Positions 7,967 through 15,838 are shown, counted from the stretch's first letter. The stretch is DNA of 18,333 nucleotides from CAZILN01 sp964540005 (GCA_964540005.1 CAZILN010000375.1:1-18333), one strand, 5' to 3'. Numbers and translations are program-made. Notes: generated by a model not told the origin, from the letters alone.

Positions 7967-9316
7967 TTACCTGGTGCGTATAGTCGTGGATTCGTTTATC
8001 CAGCACCCAACGGTATAGGCCTGTCCCTCCTGAAAACCATAGAAAAAAGCATTTTCTACATTGGGAAAGTAGGCTTCGTACCTTTTGATAAGCTCGTTGG
8101 CTTCATCAGCTACAGATGCGTCGACACTTTTTGCCTTGATAAATTTATCGACCGCAGCCAGGAATACCGCGGCTTTTTCAAAATCATTCTCACCGCAGGT
8201 TTTACTGCTGGCAGCATAGGTATTACCGATCAGTATATAGGGTGCTCCCCAGTTTCCCTTTAGTGAAATGGCCTGCTGTGCATACGACCTTGAATCAGAG
8301 TACCTGTCATATTTATTTAATAATAAGACGGCCTTCTGGTAACAATACTGGGCCTTTTCTTCAGGGTTCTCCTCCGTATCAATAGCCTTCTGATAATAGT
8401 CAAGAGACTTGTTATACTTCTCTCTTTTAAGAAAGAGCCTTGCAAGATTGAAGGCAGCCGTGGAGGAAGGTTCCAGCGAGTATAATTTTTCAGAAGTGTG
8501 AGCAAATAGTTCAGAATCCTCACAATTCCTGCCCGAAAGTAAAGATGTTATCTTTTTCAACAGTTCGAGGTTCCCGGGATCAGCTTCAAATTTTGGAGTA
8601 AAAATACTAATAAGGTCCTCACAACCACCAGCACCACTATCGGCGAAGAGGGCTTCAACATTGGTAAGTGCAACTTCTGTCCGGCCTCTGCCTTTTCCAG
8701 ATTTGATTATATTGTTAAGTATTTCGGTTGTAAGCAGGTAATTATCAATAACATCCTGGGCTTCTATGCGGTTAGCCTTGAATAATGCCATACAGGATTG
8801 CATAAAGGTTACAATTACAGCTTCTTCTGCATGCTCTTTGGAAATATCAATTGATTCACCAAGTATACCATAGACAGCTTCTATAGAACTTCGGTCATAC
8901 CTTAGCATATCGATCCCTTTTCTACCGAGTACGAGCCCGGCCTGGCCAAAATTTTCGATTCTCCGGTCATAGATGAGCATGAGAGTATCGAGTAATTCCT
9001 TAATCCTCTCATCATCTTTTTCGTTATCAAGCTTATATCGATAAATTTTGACACCATACAGATAAATATTTTTACTTGACTTCGGACAGTTGTTAAATAC
9101 AGCTTTCCATGAGGGCAGGGCGTAATCAAAAAGATCAATTTTCATGAATTCACTCATAGTAGACAAGTTGTTTGCACACTCCATACGTGAGGCACTATCA
9201 ACTCCATAATCCGGGTTGTTGTATATATCAGGCTGAGCATAGGCAGTACTGAGAAAACCTGTAAAAAAAGTTAGGGTGAGAACTAACAATATTTTCTTAT
9301 TTTTCTTCTTTTTCAT
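7967..9316 (-). CDS. Secreted TPR-repeat protein of unknown function
   Basis: I place the start at the ATG ending at 9316, giving 449 residues. It begins with a clear Sec signal peptide (lysine-rich start, hydrophobic core, likely cleavage after AYA near residue 27). The open frame extends 81 codons further upstream, but that part does not look like a protein start. After a helical middle region, about three TPR-like units lie near residues 284-392, for example AAFNLARLFLKREKYNKSLD. The C-terminus reads YTVGCWINESTTIRTR, a tail I recall from secreted TPR proteins of Bacteroidales. It is probably periplasmic and a protein-interaction scaffold. The gene is monocistronic, convergent with ggt and divergent from the next gene. 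No enzymatic motif is visible. Confidence 0.85.
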   Translation of the reverse strand: MKKKKNKKILLVLTLTFFTGFLSTAYAQPDIYNNPDYGVDSASRMECANNLSTMSEFMKIDLFDYALPSWKAVFNNCPKSSKNIYLYGVKIYRYKLDNEKDDERIKELLDTLMLIYDRRIENFGQAGLVLGRKGIDMLRYDRSSIEAVYGILGESIDISKEHAEEAVIVTFMQSCMALFKANRIEAQDVIDNYLLTTEILNNIIKSGKGRGRTEVALTNVEALFADSGAGGCEDLISIFTPKFEADPGNLELLKKITSLLSGRNCEDSELFAHTSEKLYSLEPSSTAAFNLARLFLKREKYNKSLDYYQKAIDTEENPEEKAQYCYQKAVLLLNKYDRYSDSRSYAQQAISLKGNWGAPYILIGNTYAASSKTCGENDFEKAAVFLAAVDKFIKAKSVDASVADEANELIKRYEAYFPNVENAFFYGFQEGQAYTVGCWINESTTIRTR

Positions 9317-9662
9317 GTAAGGCAATTTAATTGTTTTAGGGTTCCGATTGAAAGTAATCCTTAAAATGCTAATCACTAATACTCTTATGGTTTGAAAATT
9401 TAATGATCTGTGAAAATAATTGATTTCAATAAAACTACCTACAAAAAGCATCCCAAAAATGAAATACTGAAGTATATTATGGCGTTCTGTCCTGATATTC
9501 ACAGCCCAACATGTCTTATTAATAACTACCTCTTCAGGGAATATCCAAAAAATTTTCAATTAGTTAATTTATTTTTATATTTTTATACAGACCTAGGTTT
9601 ATTTGGAAAATAGAACATAGATATCTGATTCATAGAGATTACAAACAATAATCGTTTATCCT
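9317..9662. other. AT-rich divergent intergenic region
   Basis: This 346-bp stretch separates the TPR gene (-) from the membrane protein gene (+). Candidate -7 elements are weak: TTACTTTC on the minus strand near 9350 for the TPR gene, and TAGGTTTA at 9594-9601 for the plus-strand gene. Neither has a convincing -33 partner. The small open frames here have AT-driven composition and no recognisable domain. No repeat or terminator was seen. Confidence 0.5.
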
Positions 9663-10814
9663 ATGAAAACATTGAAAATTGTAGCAATCATTATTATTGT
9701 CCTGATCCTGATTCCTATACTCAGCTGGATCTTCTGGAACTTCAAATCATCAACACCGCTTAATATCCTGATTATAAATAAAACTGTTCTTGATCTGGGC
9801 AGAAAGGAACACAAGTCTTTTTTCTGGTTGCTGAACAATGAGAAATATATGAATGATCAGAAACGATCCTATAAGGTTAGAAGGGACTATTTTGGATTTC
9901 ACCCCCAGAAACCCCTGAAGGACAGGAAATATGAAGTAAACCGGATCAAACTTACTGAAATAGACCAGTTGTCCGAAAAATATGATGTGGCTTATTATAT
10001 GGACACCTATGGAGTGTTCTTTAATGAATGGTATGAAAGGGAAATCAAAGGAAGGGGAACACTGATTGAAGGCGGACTGACAAACAGTGATTATGTATTT
10101 CTGAGTAAGATGCATGAAAAGAACAAGTTGATCCTCGCCGAATATAATTTTCTTGCCAATCCTACTGATGGTCTCGTAAGGAAGAAGACCGAAGACCTTC
10201 TGGGATTTCACTGGACGGGTTGGATCGGACGGTATGTAAATCAGCTTAATCCGAAAAGGAGCGATGAGTTGCCCGAATGGGTAATCGACATCTATAAAGC
10301 GAATCATAAGGGTGAATGGCCCTTTTCAGGATCAGGGATTGTCCTGCTCAACGAAGGAAGGAAAACAGTCCTTGTGCTGGAATCAGATGTACACCTTGAT
10401 GAAATCAAAGTACCTGAACTACAAGCTACAGAACTGGGCATAGAGAAGTATCAACTTCCTGAGACAGTCCATTTCCCGAATTGGTTTGATATCACGGAAA
10501 ATGATTCCAACCAGGTACTGGCTGAATTCAAAATTCACATCAATATGGAGGGTAAAACCATTCTGGACCAGTACAATCTTCCTTCGAGGTTTCCTGCAAT
10601 CCTTTCTTCCGGGAATAGCTCGCCTTTCTACTATTTTGCCGGAGATTTTAGCAAATACGATGTAACCCTTTGCACTGCCCGCCTTGCTGGCATAGGAGCT
10701 TTCAAAGGATTGTTTTACGGTAACAAAAAAAGCAGCATGGCGAAATGCTATTGGACATTCTACGTGCCAATCGTATCACAGATCCTGGAAGAATACCAGT
10801 TATCAATGGAATAG
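9663..10814 (+). CDS. Membrane-anchored protein of unknown function
   Basis: This 383-residue protein is not recognised. Residues about 4-26 form one strongly hydrophobic segment followed by WNFKSS, so it is likely an N-terminally anchored protein with a large soluble part outside the cytoplasm. The soluble part opens with the beta-strand-like NILIINKTVLDLG (near 34-46). It later has YDVAYYMDTYGVFFNEWY, a Gly-rich LIEGGLTNSDYVFL and GFHWTGWIGRY. The alternation of strands and helices recalls class I glutamine-amidotransferase-like or ThuA-like folds, but I see no Cys-His-Glu catalytic set and do not assign that function. The stop is 14 bp before the nitrilase-family gene, so the two are probably co-transcribed. 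Confidence 0.8.
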   Translation: MKTLKIVAIIIIVLILIPILSWIFWNFKSSTPLNILIINKTVLDLGRKEHKSFFWLLNNEKYMNDQKRSYKVRRDYFGFHPQKPLKDRKYEVNRIKLTEIDQLSEKYDVAYYMDTYGVFFNEWYEREIKGRGTLIEGGLTNSDYVFLSKMHEKNKLILAEYNFLANPTDGLVRKKTEDLLGFHWTGWIGRYVNQLNPKRSDELPEWVIDIYKANHKGEWPFSGSGIVLLNEGRKTVLVLESDVHLDEIKVPELQATELGIEKYQLPETVHFPNWFDITENDSNQVLAEFKIHINMEGKTILDQYNLPSRFPAILSSGNSSPFYYFAGDFSKYDVTLCTARLAGIGAFKGLFYGNKKSSMAKCYWTFYVPIVSQILEEYQLSME

Positions 10815-10828
10815 CCGGATCCTGTTTC

Positions 10829-11707
10829 ATGAATCTTCAAGTCACCCTCTGCCAGCTTTCACTTATCTGGGAAGACATACCTGCAAACCTTCAACGGATC
10901 AGAGAACTGATATTCAAGCACGATCAGCATACAGATATTATCCTGCTTCCGGAACTCTTCAGTACTGGTTTTACCATGTCTGTTACCAATTTGGCGGAAA
11001 CAATGAATGGAAGGACCATTTCATGGATGAAGAAGATAGCGCAGTCCAGAAAAACAATTCTGGCCGGCAGTATAATAATCAGGGAAAAGGGAGAATTTTA
11101 CAACAGGCTGATAGCTGTGAGGCAGGATGGTTCCAGCACCTTCTATGATAAACGCCACCTGTTCAGGATGAGCGATGAGAATGAACACTATAGTCCTGGT
11201 AACAGAAAAATGATAATTTCTGCTGGCAATTGGCGGCTTTGTCCCCTGATCTGTTATGACCTGCGTTTCCCGGTATGGAGCAGAAACAGGAATGAATCCC
11301 GCGAGCGCATTCCACGCAGCTTTGCTGCGCGGGTTAGCGAGCACAAAAAAAGTAATCAACGGATCGATGATTCCTCGCAGCAGAGCTGCGAGGAGAGTCA
11401 ATATGATGTTTTGATCTATATTGCCAACTGGCCTCAGCAGAGAAGGGATGTCTGGCGTACCTTGTTAATGGCCAGGGCCATTGAAAATAATTCTTATGTG
11501 ATAGGAATCAACAGGGTAGGCACAGACGGCATGGGTATTGAATACCAGGGCGAGACAATGCTTGTTAACTTCATGGGGCAGGTAATTGAGGAATTTTCCG
11601 ATTCCAGTGAGGAAATCCGCACTCTCAGCCTTGACTGGGACAGCTTACAGGAGTTCAGGCGAAAATTCCCGGTTCACCTGGATGCAGATGATTTTACGAT
11701 TACCTGA
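10829..11707 (+). CDS. Nitrilase-superfamily hydrolase, omega-amidase type, with in-frame insertion
   Basis: This C-N hydrolase resembles the omega-amidase/YafV group, which hydrolyses alpha-ketoglutaramate-like amides in the methionine-salvage or glutamine-transaminase route. From the ATG at 10829 it has 292 residues. An earlier in-frame start at 10745 would overlap the upstream gene by 70 bp and adds no family sequence. The catalytic triad is E42 (LLPELFSTGF), K108 (YDKRHLF) and C142 (LICYDLRFPVWSRN). After WSRNRN the family normally continues within a few residues to YDVLIYIANWP. Here about 35 extra residues (around 157-191, rich in Arg, Ser and Gln) intervene, encoded by DNA with two REP-like palindromes. 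The reading frame is kept, and the rest (ARAIENNSYVIGINRVG, FPVHLDADDF) is intact. Whether the enzyme still works is uncertain. Confidence 0.9.
   Translation: MNLQVTLCQLSLIWEDIPANLQRIRELIFKHDQHTDIILLPELFSTGFTMSVTNLAETMNGRTISWMKKIAQSRKTILAGSIIIREKGEFYNRLIAVRQDGSSTFYDKRHLFRMSDENEHYSPGNRKMIISAGNWRLCPLICYDLRFPVWSRNRNESRERIPRSFAARVSEHKKSNQRIDDSSQQSCEESQYDVLIYIANWPQQRRDVWRTLLMARAIENNSYVIGINRVGTDGMGIEYQGETMLVNFMGQVIEEFSDSSEEIRTLSLDWDSLQEFRRKFPVHLDADDFTIT
11294..11333 (+). repeat. REP-like palindrome 1 inside the amidase gene
   Basis: CGCAGC (11315-11320) pairs with GCTGCG (11324-11329) around TTT, extended by CC/GG after one mismatch. The unit begins GAATCCCGCGAGC (11294-11306), closely matched by GAATCCTGCGAGC at 11706-11718. 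It is more GC-rich than the surrounding gene. Confidence 0.6.
11370..11394 (+). repeat. REP-like palindrome 2 inside the amidase gene
   Basis: A perfect stem pairs CCTCGCAGC (11373-11381) with GCTGCGAGG (11385-11393) around AGA, plus one more T-A pair outside. It shares the core ATTCC-n-CGCAGC-nnn-GCTGCG-n-GG with palindrome 1, 61 bp upstream. Together the two account for the in-frame extra segment of the amidase. Confidence 0.62.
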
Positions 11708-11743
11708 ATCCTGCGAGCATATTACCCGTAGCTTGCTGCCGGG
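11706..11743 (+). repeat. REP-like unit overlapping the amidase stop codon
   Basis: The unit starts GAATCCTGCGAGC, whose first two bases are the end of the amidase TGA stop codon. It ends in the hairpin CCCG-AGC (11725-11732) with GCT-CGGG (11735-11743). It aligns with the first palindromic unit inside the gene with a handful of mismatches. A small CTGC-GAAA-GCAG hairpin (11754-11765) follows. The unit lies between convergent genes, where REP elements are commonly found. Confidence 0.5.
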
Positions 11744-11772
11744 AGCCTCAATTCTGCGAAAGCAGTCCGTGT

Positions 11773-12309
11773 TTACTTGTTATCTTGACAGTCGGGATCA
11801 TTACAGTTATCACAGCTGTGAGCATTGTGTACATGACCATGATGTATTTCGTCTTCTGTGGCCTGACGTATATCAAGTATTCTTCCTTTGAACCTCAGAT
11901 CGTTGCCTGCAAGAGGGTGATTGAAATCCATTTTGACATGTTCTTTCTCCACTTCCATAATCATCCCGTTCAGACGGTTACCAGAGGCATCCTGCATAGG
12001 AATATTCTGACCAACAACAAGCATCTCTTCATCAGCTTTCCCGTTGACTTCGAATGCAGTCATGGGTACGTTGATAACGGCTTCCTCCCGGATAGGACCA
12101 TAGGCATCATCAGAAGAGAGATTAAAGTCAAAAGTCTCATCTTTTTTCAGCTTGCTAAGGGTTTCCTCAAATTTAGGCAGCACATTCCCTGCTCCTGTTA
12201 GGAAGGCAAAGGGATGGTCTGTGTCAGTTTTTTCGATCAGCTCATCCTTAATAAACAATTCGTAACTGAGTGATATTACATGGTTAATTACTGTCTCCAT
12301 CATATACAA
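11773..12309 (-). CDS. slyD: SlyD-like FKBP-type peptidyl-prolyl cis-trans isomerase
   Basis: This is a cytoplasmic prolyl isomerase and chaperone of 178 residues. The FKBP part begins VISLSYELFIKDELIEKTD and includes FLTGAGNVLPKFEETL and DDAYGPIREE. The inserted chaperone (IF) domain covers about 75-130. The return strand has NHPLAGNDLRFKGRILDIRQATEDE. The C-terminus is a metal-binding tail with His and Cys (HHGHVHNAHSCDNCNDPDC), as in SlyD, which supplies nickel for metalloenzymes. The tail here is much shorter than in E. coli. Translation may start at the first Met or at Met3 or Met4; family members usually start close to VISLSYEL, which favours Met4 (12300). The gene has its own good promoter. 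Confidence 0.92.
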   Translation of the reverse strand: MYMMETVINHVISLSYELFIKDELIEKTDTDHPFAFLTGAGNVLPKFEETLSKLKKDETFDFNLSSDDAYGPIREEAVINVPMTAFEVNGKADEEMLVVGQNIPMQDASGNRLNGMIMEVEKEHVKMDFNHPLAGNDLRFKGRILDIRQATEDEIHHGHVHNAHSCDNCNDPDCQDNK

Positions 12310-12333
12310 TTATTTGATAAAATTAAAAAGCGA

Positions 12334-12365
12334 CAAAGTAACATTATATAAGGAGGATTTCAAAA
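12334..12365 (-). promoter_or_regulatory. Bacteroidota-type promoter of slyD
   Basis: On the minus strand TTTTG (12365-12361) is followed by a 19-bp spacer and TTACTTTG (12341-12334). This is close to the phylum consensus TTTG-N19-TAnnTTTG. Transcription would start near 12328, about 20-30 nt before the possible ATG codons. The -33 element lies immediately after the stop codon of the upstream gene, so slyD can be expressed separately from it. Confidence 0.55.
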
Positions 12366-12366
12366 T

Positions 12367-12954
12367 TTAAAAGACAAAGCCTATCCTGATGATAGGATTG
12401 GTGTAAGGAGAACTGGCAGTTTCGTTAAGGTTCCAAAGCAACATTATCAGGAAACCTCCTCTTCTTCCCATGGACTGGAACAGGCCTCCGCCTATCAGGA
12501 CAGAATGCGCCAGGAACCGGCCTTCTTCATAGGATGGAGGGTATTCAAAATATCTTTTTTCCAGGCTGAGTACCTCGTATTCGGCATGCGCGAACAATGA
12601 ATTAGCTATACTAAGATTCAAGGATTCACCCAAATTCTTAAATAGCATATAACGGGTAAATACCGAGCCACCATAAATATTAGTTTTATAAGTCTGATAT
12701 AGGTAATTCTTGCCGGAACTTTTTAAAAATTCATATCTCAGTCCCAGTCCGGGTGCAAATTTCGGTGTTACATTACAGCCGATTATAGGAGATATCTCGA
12801 TGTTGGTTACTGTACCGATCTGGAGACCGAAATTTCCACCGAAGAATATCTTATCCCGGAACGTTAGTACTTCTTCTTCTTCCTGGGCAGCCATTTCATG
12901 GCCACAAAAAACCATTATCAGTCCAAGGCAGGTGATATATTTCAATGCTCTCAT
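12367..12954 (-). CDS. Small outer-membrane beta-barrel-like protein
   Basis: I start this gene at the ATG ending at 12954, which gives 195 residues with a signal peptide (MRALKYITCLGLIMVF, likely cut after MAAQ or just before it near residue 23). The open frame has an earlier Met 14 codons upstream that would put charged and polar residues before the signal. The mature part alternates hydrophobic and polar residues with many aromatics and glycines, for example KIFFGGNFGLQIG, GLGLRYEFL and YGGSVFTRYMLF. It ends IIRIGFVF with a terminal Phe, as expected for an outer-membrane barrel of about eight strands. No specific family is recognised. It lies 57 bp upstream of slyD on the same strand and diverges from a dehydrogenase gene. 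Confidence 0.75.
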   Translation of the reverse strand: MRALKYITCLGLIMVFCGHEMAAQEEEEVLTFRDKIFFGGNFGLQIGTVTNIEISPIIGCNVTPKFAPGLGLRYEFLKSSGKNYLYQTYKTNIYGGSVFTRYMLFKNLGESLNLSIANSLFAHAEYEVLSLEKRYFEYPPSYEEGRFLAHSVLIGGGLFQSMGRRGGFLIMLLWNLNETASSPYTNPIIRIGFVF

Positions 12955-13054
12955 ATATGCACTGTAAGGATTCTGCGAATATATGAACAATAACATTTTT
13001 TTTAGGATTTTATTGAGAAAAGTAGGTCAATAATTAGTATTTTCCTTTCCTCAA

Positions 13055-13801
13055 ATGCATAACAAATCTAATAATGAAAATTTTATTCTTGTGAATGTTT
13101 TAATTACCGGAGCCAGCAGGGGGATAGGATATGAGCTGGCTCAATTATTTGACAGCCATAATTATCGTGTACTGGTTGTATCAAGAAATGCAGAGAAGCT
13201 TGAGGAACTGAAGAATTACTGCAGGTCCCGGAACAAATCCTCGCAGCTTCTTACCTATTCTTTTGACCTTTCAGACCTTGGACGAATACCTACAGAACTG
13301 GGGGGATACATAAGTAAGGAATTCAGCAAACTTGATATTCTGATCAATAATGCAGGTTATCTGACCAGGTGCGATTTTGAGAAGATCAGTGATGCTGAGA
13401 TAGAAAAAAGCATGAAGGTGAATTTTATGGCTCCAGTCCGGTTGATAGCTTCCTGCTTGCCCTTGCTGAAAAATGCCGACAAGCCCCATGTGGTTAACAT
13501 TGGCAGCATGTCAGGCTTCCAGGGAAGCTCAAAGTTCCCCGGACTGAGCATATACAGTGCTTCCAAAGCCGCTCTGTCCTCTCTTACAGAATGCCTTGCT
13601 GCAGAATATAAGGAAACTTCCATCAGGTTTAACTGCCTCGCCCTGGGGGCGAGTAAGACCGAGATGCTGGCAGAGGCATTTCCGGGATACGAGGCACCAC
13701 TTACCGCCCGTGAAATGGCTGAATTCATTATGAATTTCTCCCTTACTGCCTATGATTATTTTAATGGAAGGATTATACCGGTAGCACATTCAACTCCCTG
13801 A
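13055..13801 (+). CDS. Short-chain dehydrogenase/reductase (SDR)
   Basis: This is a classical SDR oxidoreductase of 248 residues with a Rossmann fold and NAD(P)-binding motif TGASRGIG (18-25). It also has the structural NNAG (98-101), Ser at S151/S153 in NIGSMSG, and the active-site YSASK with Y167 and K171. An Arg after the second strand (VVSRNAEKL) suggests NADP preference. The substrate cannot be told. The first 12 residues are unlike the family. A GTG at 13091 would give the common start MNVLITGASRGIG, so that codon is a real alternative start. The gene ends 7 bp from the convergent butyrate kinase gene and is probably transcribed alone. Confidence 0.9.
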   Translation: MHNKSNNENFILVNVLITGASRGIGYELAQLFDSHNYRVLVVSRNAEKLEELKNYCRSRNKSSQLLTYSFDLSDLGRIPTELGGYISKEFSKLDILINNAGYLTRCDFEKISDAEIEKSMKVNFMAPVRLIASCLPLLKNADKPHVVNIGSMSGFQGSSKFPGLSIYSASKAALSSLTECLAAEYKETSIRFNCLALGASKTEMLAEAFPGYEAPLTAREMAEFIMNFSLTAYDYFNGRIIPVAHSTP

Positions 13802-13808
13802 GAACAAA

Positions 13809-14912
13809 TCAGATATTTCCTGTAACCAGGTTGGTCTCATCATAGTCCTTTGGTTCTACTTCTCCTTTAAGGACCCTGAGGCCATTCATGGCCAGGGCAT
13901 GCATTTCATCTTCACCGGGATATATTATCACCGGGGCAATGAAAGTAGCCATTTTCTTTATGTATTCCACGACAAAGGGATTGTTGGCGATTCCGCCGGT
14001 GAGGATGATGCCGTCAACATCTCCGTGCAATACGGTGGCCATAGCACCAATCTCCTTTGCAATCTGGTAAGCCATGGCATCCTGGATAAGCCTGGCTTTT
14101 TCATCTCCGTCCACTGCCTGCAATTCTATTTCGTAAGCGTTATTTGTTCCGAAGTATGCAATATATCCTCCTTTACCGGTAATCATCTCTTCTACTTCCT
14201 CCAGTGCGAGCCCCTCTTCAAAACAAAATCGTGCCAGGGCGCCTGCCGGCAGGGTTCCGGATCTTTCAGGAGAAAAGGGGCCTTCTCCGTCCAGTGCCTG
14301 GTTCACATCTATTACACGGCCTTTTTTATGTGCACCTATTGAAATCCCTCCTCCCATATGAGCAATTATCAGGTTCAGGTCCTCATATTTTTTATTCAGC
14401 AACCTGGCATAGGATCGAGCAGTAGCTTTCTGATTCAGTGCATGAAAGATCGATATCCGTTTAAACCTGGGATGACCTGCAATTCTGGCAACGTCTTCCA
14501 TTTCATCAACTACAACAGGATCAGCTATAAATGCCCTGGCGGCTTTTATTGAACTGGCGATATCGTCGGCAATAAGGCCCCCCAGGTTGCTGGCATGATC
14601 GCCCAGGACCCCTTCTATGAGATCCTTTTTCATCTGTTCATTTATGTTGTAGATGCCTGATTTGATTGGTTTGAGGAGTCCGCCGCGGCCGACAACCGCA
14701 TGAATGTTTTCAATATCAATGTGCGCATTGGTCAGCTCTTGCAGAATGATATCTTTCCTGTATTTGAACTGATCTGAGGTACGCTTGTATTTAGCCAGTT
14801 CCTCAAGCTCGTGGGGTATGTTTTTCAGAAAAACGATCTTTGTGTTGACAAATACGGCAATTTTGGTTGATGTCGAACCGGGGTTTATTGCCAGGATATG
14901 ATAAAGTGACAT
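13809..14912 (-). CDS. buk: Butyrate kinase
   Basis: This kinase of the acetate/propionate/butyrate kinase (ASKHA) superfamily interconverts butyryl-phosphate (or branched acyl-phosphates) plus ADP with the acid plus ATP. It has 367 residues from the ATG at 14912; a TTG 15 bp upstream is in frame but less likely. Motifs include the phosphate-1 loop ILAINPGSTSTKIAVF near 6-21, VVGRGGLLKPIKSG, the butyrate-kinase-type MGGGISIGAHKKGRVIDV, GPFSPERSGTLP, and ILTGGIANN near the C-terminus. It is last in the operon, 20 bp after the ptb stop, which supports the substrate assignment. Isobutyrate or isovalerate are also possible substrates. Confidence 0.93.
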   Translation of the reverse strand: MSLYHILAINPGSTSTKIAVFVNTKIVFLKNIPHELEELAKYKRTSDQFKYRKDIILQELTNAHIDIENIHAVVGRGGLLKPIKSGIYNINEQMKKDLIEGVLGDHASNLGGLIADDIASSIKAARAFIADPVVVDEMEDVARIAGHPRFKRISIFHALNQKATARSYARLLNKKYEDLNLIIAHMGGGISIGAHKKGRVIDVNQALDGEGPFSPERSGTLPAGALARFCFEEGLALEEVEEMITGKGGYIAYFGTNNAYEIELQAVDGDEKARLIQDAMAYQIAKEIGAMATVLHGDVDGIILTGGIANNPFVVEYIKKMATFIAPVIIYPGEDEMHALAMNGLRVLKGEVEPKDYDETNLVTGNI

Positions 14913-14932
14913 AATATAGGTTTTCAATTGGT

Positions 14933-15481
14933 TTATCCGTTCATTGCCGCTGCAAGGGCAATGGACATAAATTTGCTTTTTTCAGAGTCAGACCTGCTGG
15001 TCAGCACAATAGGTACACTGGCTCCCATAATTACTGCTGCAGCCGTGCCCCTGCAAAGAAATATAAGTGATTTATACAGTATGTTGCCGCTGTTCAGATC
15101 CGGAGCCAGTAAAATATCGGCATTTCCTGCAACATCTCCCTTAATCCCTTTATGATGCGCTGCTTCTGAAGATACTGCAATATCAAGGGCAAGAGGGCCA
15201 TCTACGGTACATCCCACAAGCTGGTTTTTCTCACTCATTGCCTTGAGTTCAGCAGCATCCAGGGTTGATTCAATTTTTGGATTGACGACTTCTACCGGTG
15301 CCAGTGCGGCTACTTTCGGATTATCATGTCCGAGACGATGATATACTTCCACAGCATTCTGAATGATGCTAACTTTCTCTTCCAGGGATGGCATAATATT
15401 CATAGCGGCATCAGTTATACCGAGAAGCCTGTTATAAGCAGGTATTTCTAAAAGTGCAAAATGGCTAACAACTACCCGCAT
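14933..15481 (-). CDS. ptb: Phosphate butyryltransferase, C-terminal part (ptb split by in-frame TGA)
   Basis: These 182 residues are the C-terminal two-thirds of a phosphate acetyl/butyryltransferase. Recognisable segments are VVSHFALLEIPAYNRLLGITDAAMN cut at the start, PKVAALAPVEVVNPK, VDGPLALDIAVS, NADILLAPDLNSGNILYKSL and ASVPIVLTSRSDSEKSK, which bind CoA and phosphate in the family. The ATG comes directly after the TGA that ends the N-terminal part and is in the same frame, so together they make about 300 residues, the normal Ptb length. No further stop or frameshift is seen. Reinitiation at TGA-ATG could yield two polypeptides; otherwise this is a very recent pseudogene or a sequence error. 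The enzyme would convert butyryl-CoA to butyryl-phosphate for the following kinase. Confidence 0.85.
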   Translation of the reverse strand: MRVVVSHFALLEIPAYNRLLGITDAAMNIMPSLEEKVSIIQNAVEVYHRLGHDNPKVAALAPVEVVNPKIESTLDAAELKAMSEKNQLVGCTVDGPLALDIAVSSEAAHHKGIKGDVAGNADILLAPDLNSGNILYKSLIFLCRGTAAAVIMGASVPIVLTSRSDSEKSKFMSIALAAAMNG

Positions 15482-15838
15482 TCAAAGTCCATTCTCCTTA
15501 TCCAGAACTGCTTTAAGCAGCTGAGCTGTGGAGACCATACCCTTCATCAGGATCTCCGCCTTCCCGCCTCTTATCAGTTCTACGGCTCTTATACAGCTAA
15601 TAACCGGATCAGGTTCATCAATGATATCATCAGGTGGTACAGCATAAGCTATATCTGCACAATAGCTCCTGATTTCTTTACTGTTTCCTATTAATACCGG
15701 TTCAACAAGCTGACTGTCAGACGCGGTTTTGACAGCAAGAAGTACCTGCTGGTCCTCGGCAGCAGCAACAACCAGTTTTCTGGCTGCCCTTTTCCTGTTT
15801 AATTCTATCAGTTCGTCAAGCTTCCTGAACTCCATCAT
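15482..15838 (-). CDS. ptb: Phosphate butyryltransferase, N-terminal part (ends at in-frame TGA)
   Basis: These 118 residues match the N-terminal part of Ptb: FRKLDELIELN, KLVVAAAEDQQVLLAVKTA, VEPVLIGNSKEI, CIRAVELIRGGKAEILMKGMVSTAQLLKAVLDKENGL cut as shown by domain order rather than in one motif. The family normally continues after KENGL with Arg and a short turn into LSHVA. Here the Arg position is TGA, one C-to-T change from CGA, and the next codon is ATG. The start overlaps the acetate kinase stop (ATGA, 15835-15838), indicating translational coupling within the operon. The N-terminal part alone lacks the CoA-binding C-terminal domain and should be inactive unless it pairs with the second part. 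Confidence 0.82.
   Translation of the reverse strand: MMEFRKLDELIELNRKRAARKLVVAAAEDQQVLLAVKTASDSQLVEPVLIGNSKEIRSYCADIAYAVPPDDIIDEPDPVISCIRAVELIRGGKAEILMKGMVSTAQLLKAVLDKENGL

Noticed and set aside
9317..9559. Upstream extension of the TPR gene (81 codons)
   Set aside because: A standard signal peptide starts at the ATG ending at 9316; the extension would bury it and reads like intergenic DNA.
9410..9613. 67-codon plus-strand open frame in the TPR/membrane-protein gap
   Set aside because: Composition follows the AT-rich DNA, it overlaps the spurious upstream extension of the TPR frame, and no domain or start signal supports it.
9750..10307. 185-codon minus-strand open frame
   Set aside because: It is antisense to the membrane protein gene, which has a credible start, membrane segment and operon partner.
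15482..15484. Selenocysteine or recoded TGA in ptb
   Set aside because: Homologues are expected to have Arg rather than Cys or Sec here, I see no obvious hairpin right after the codon, and other genes in the window use TGA as a normal stop, so recoding is not the simplest explanation.
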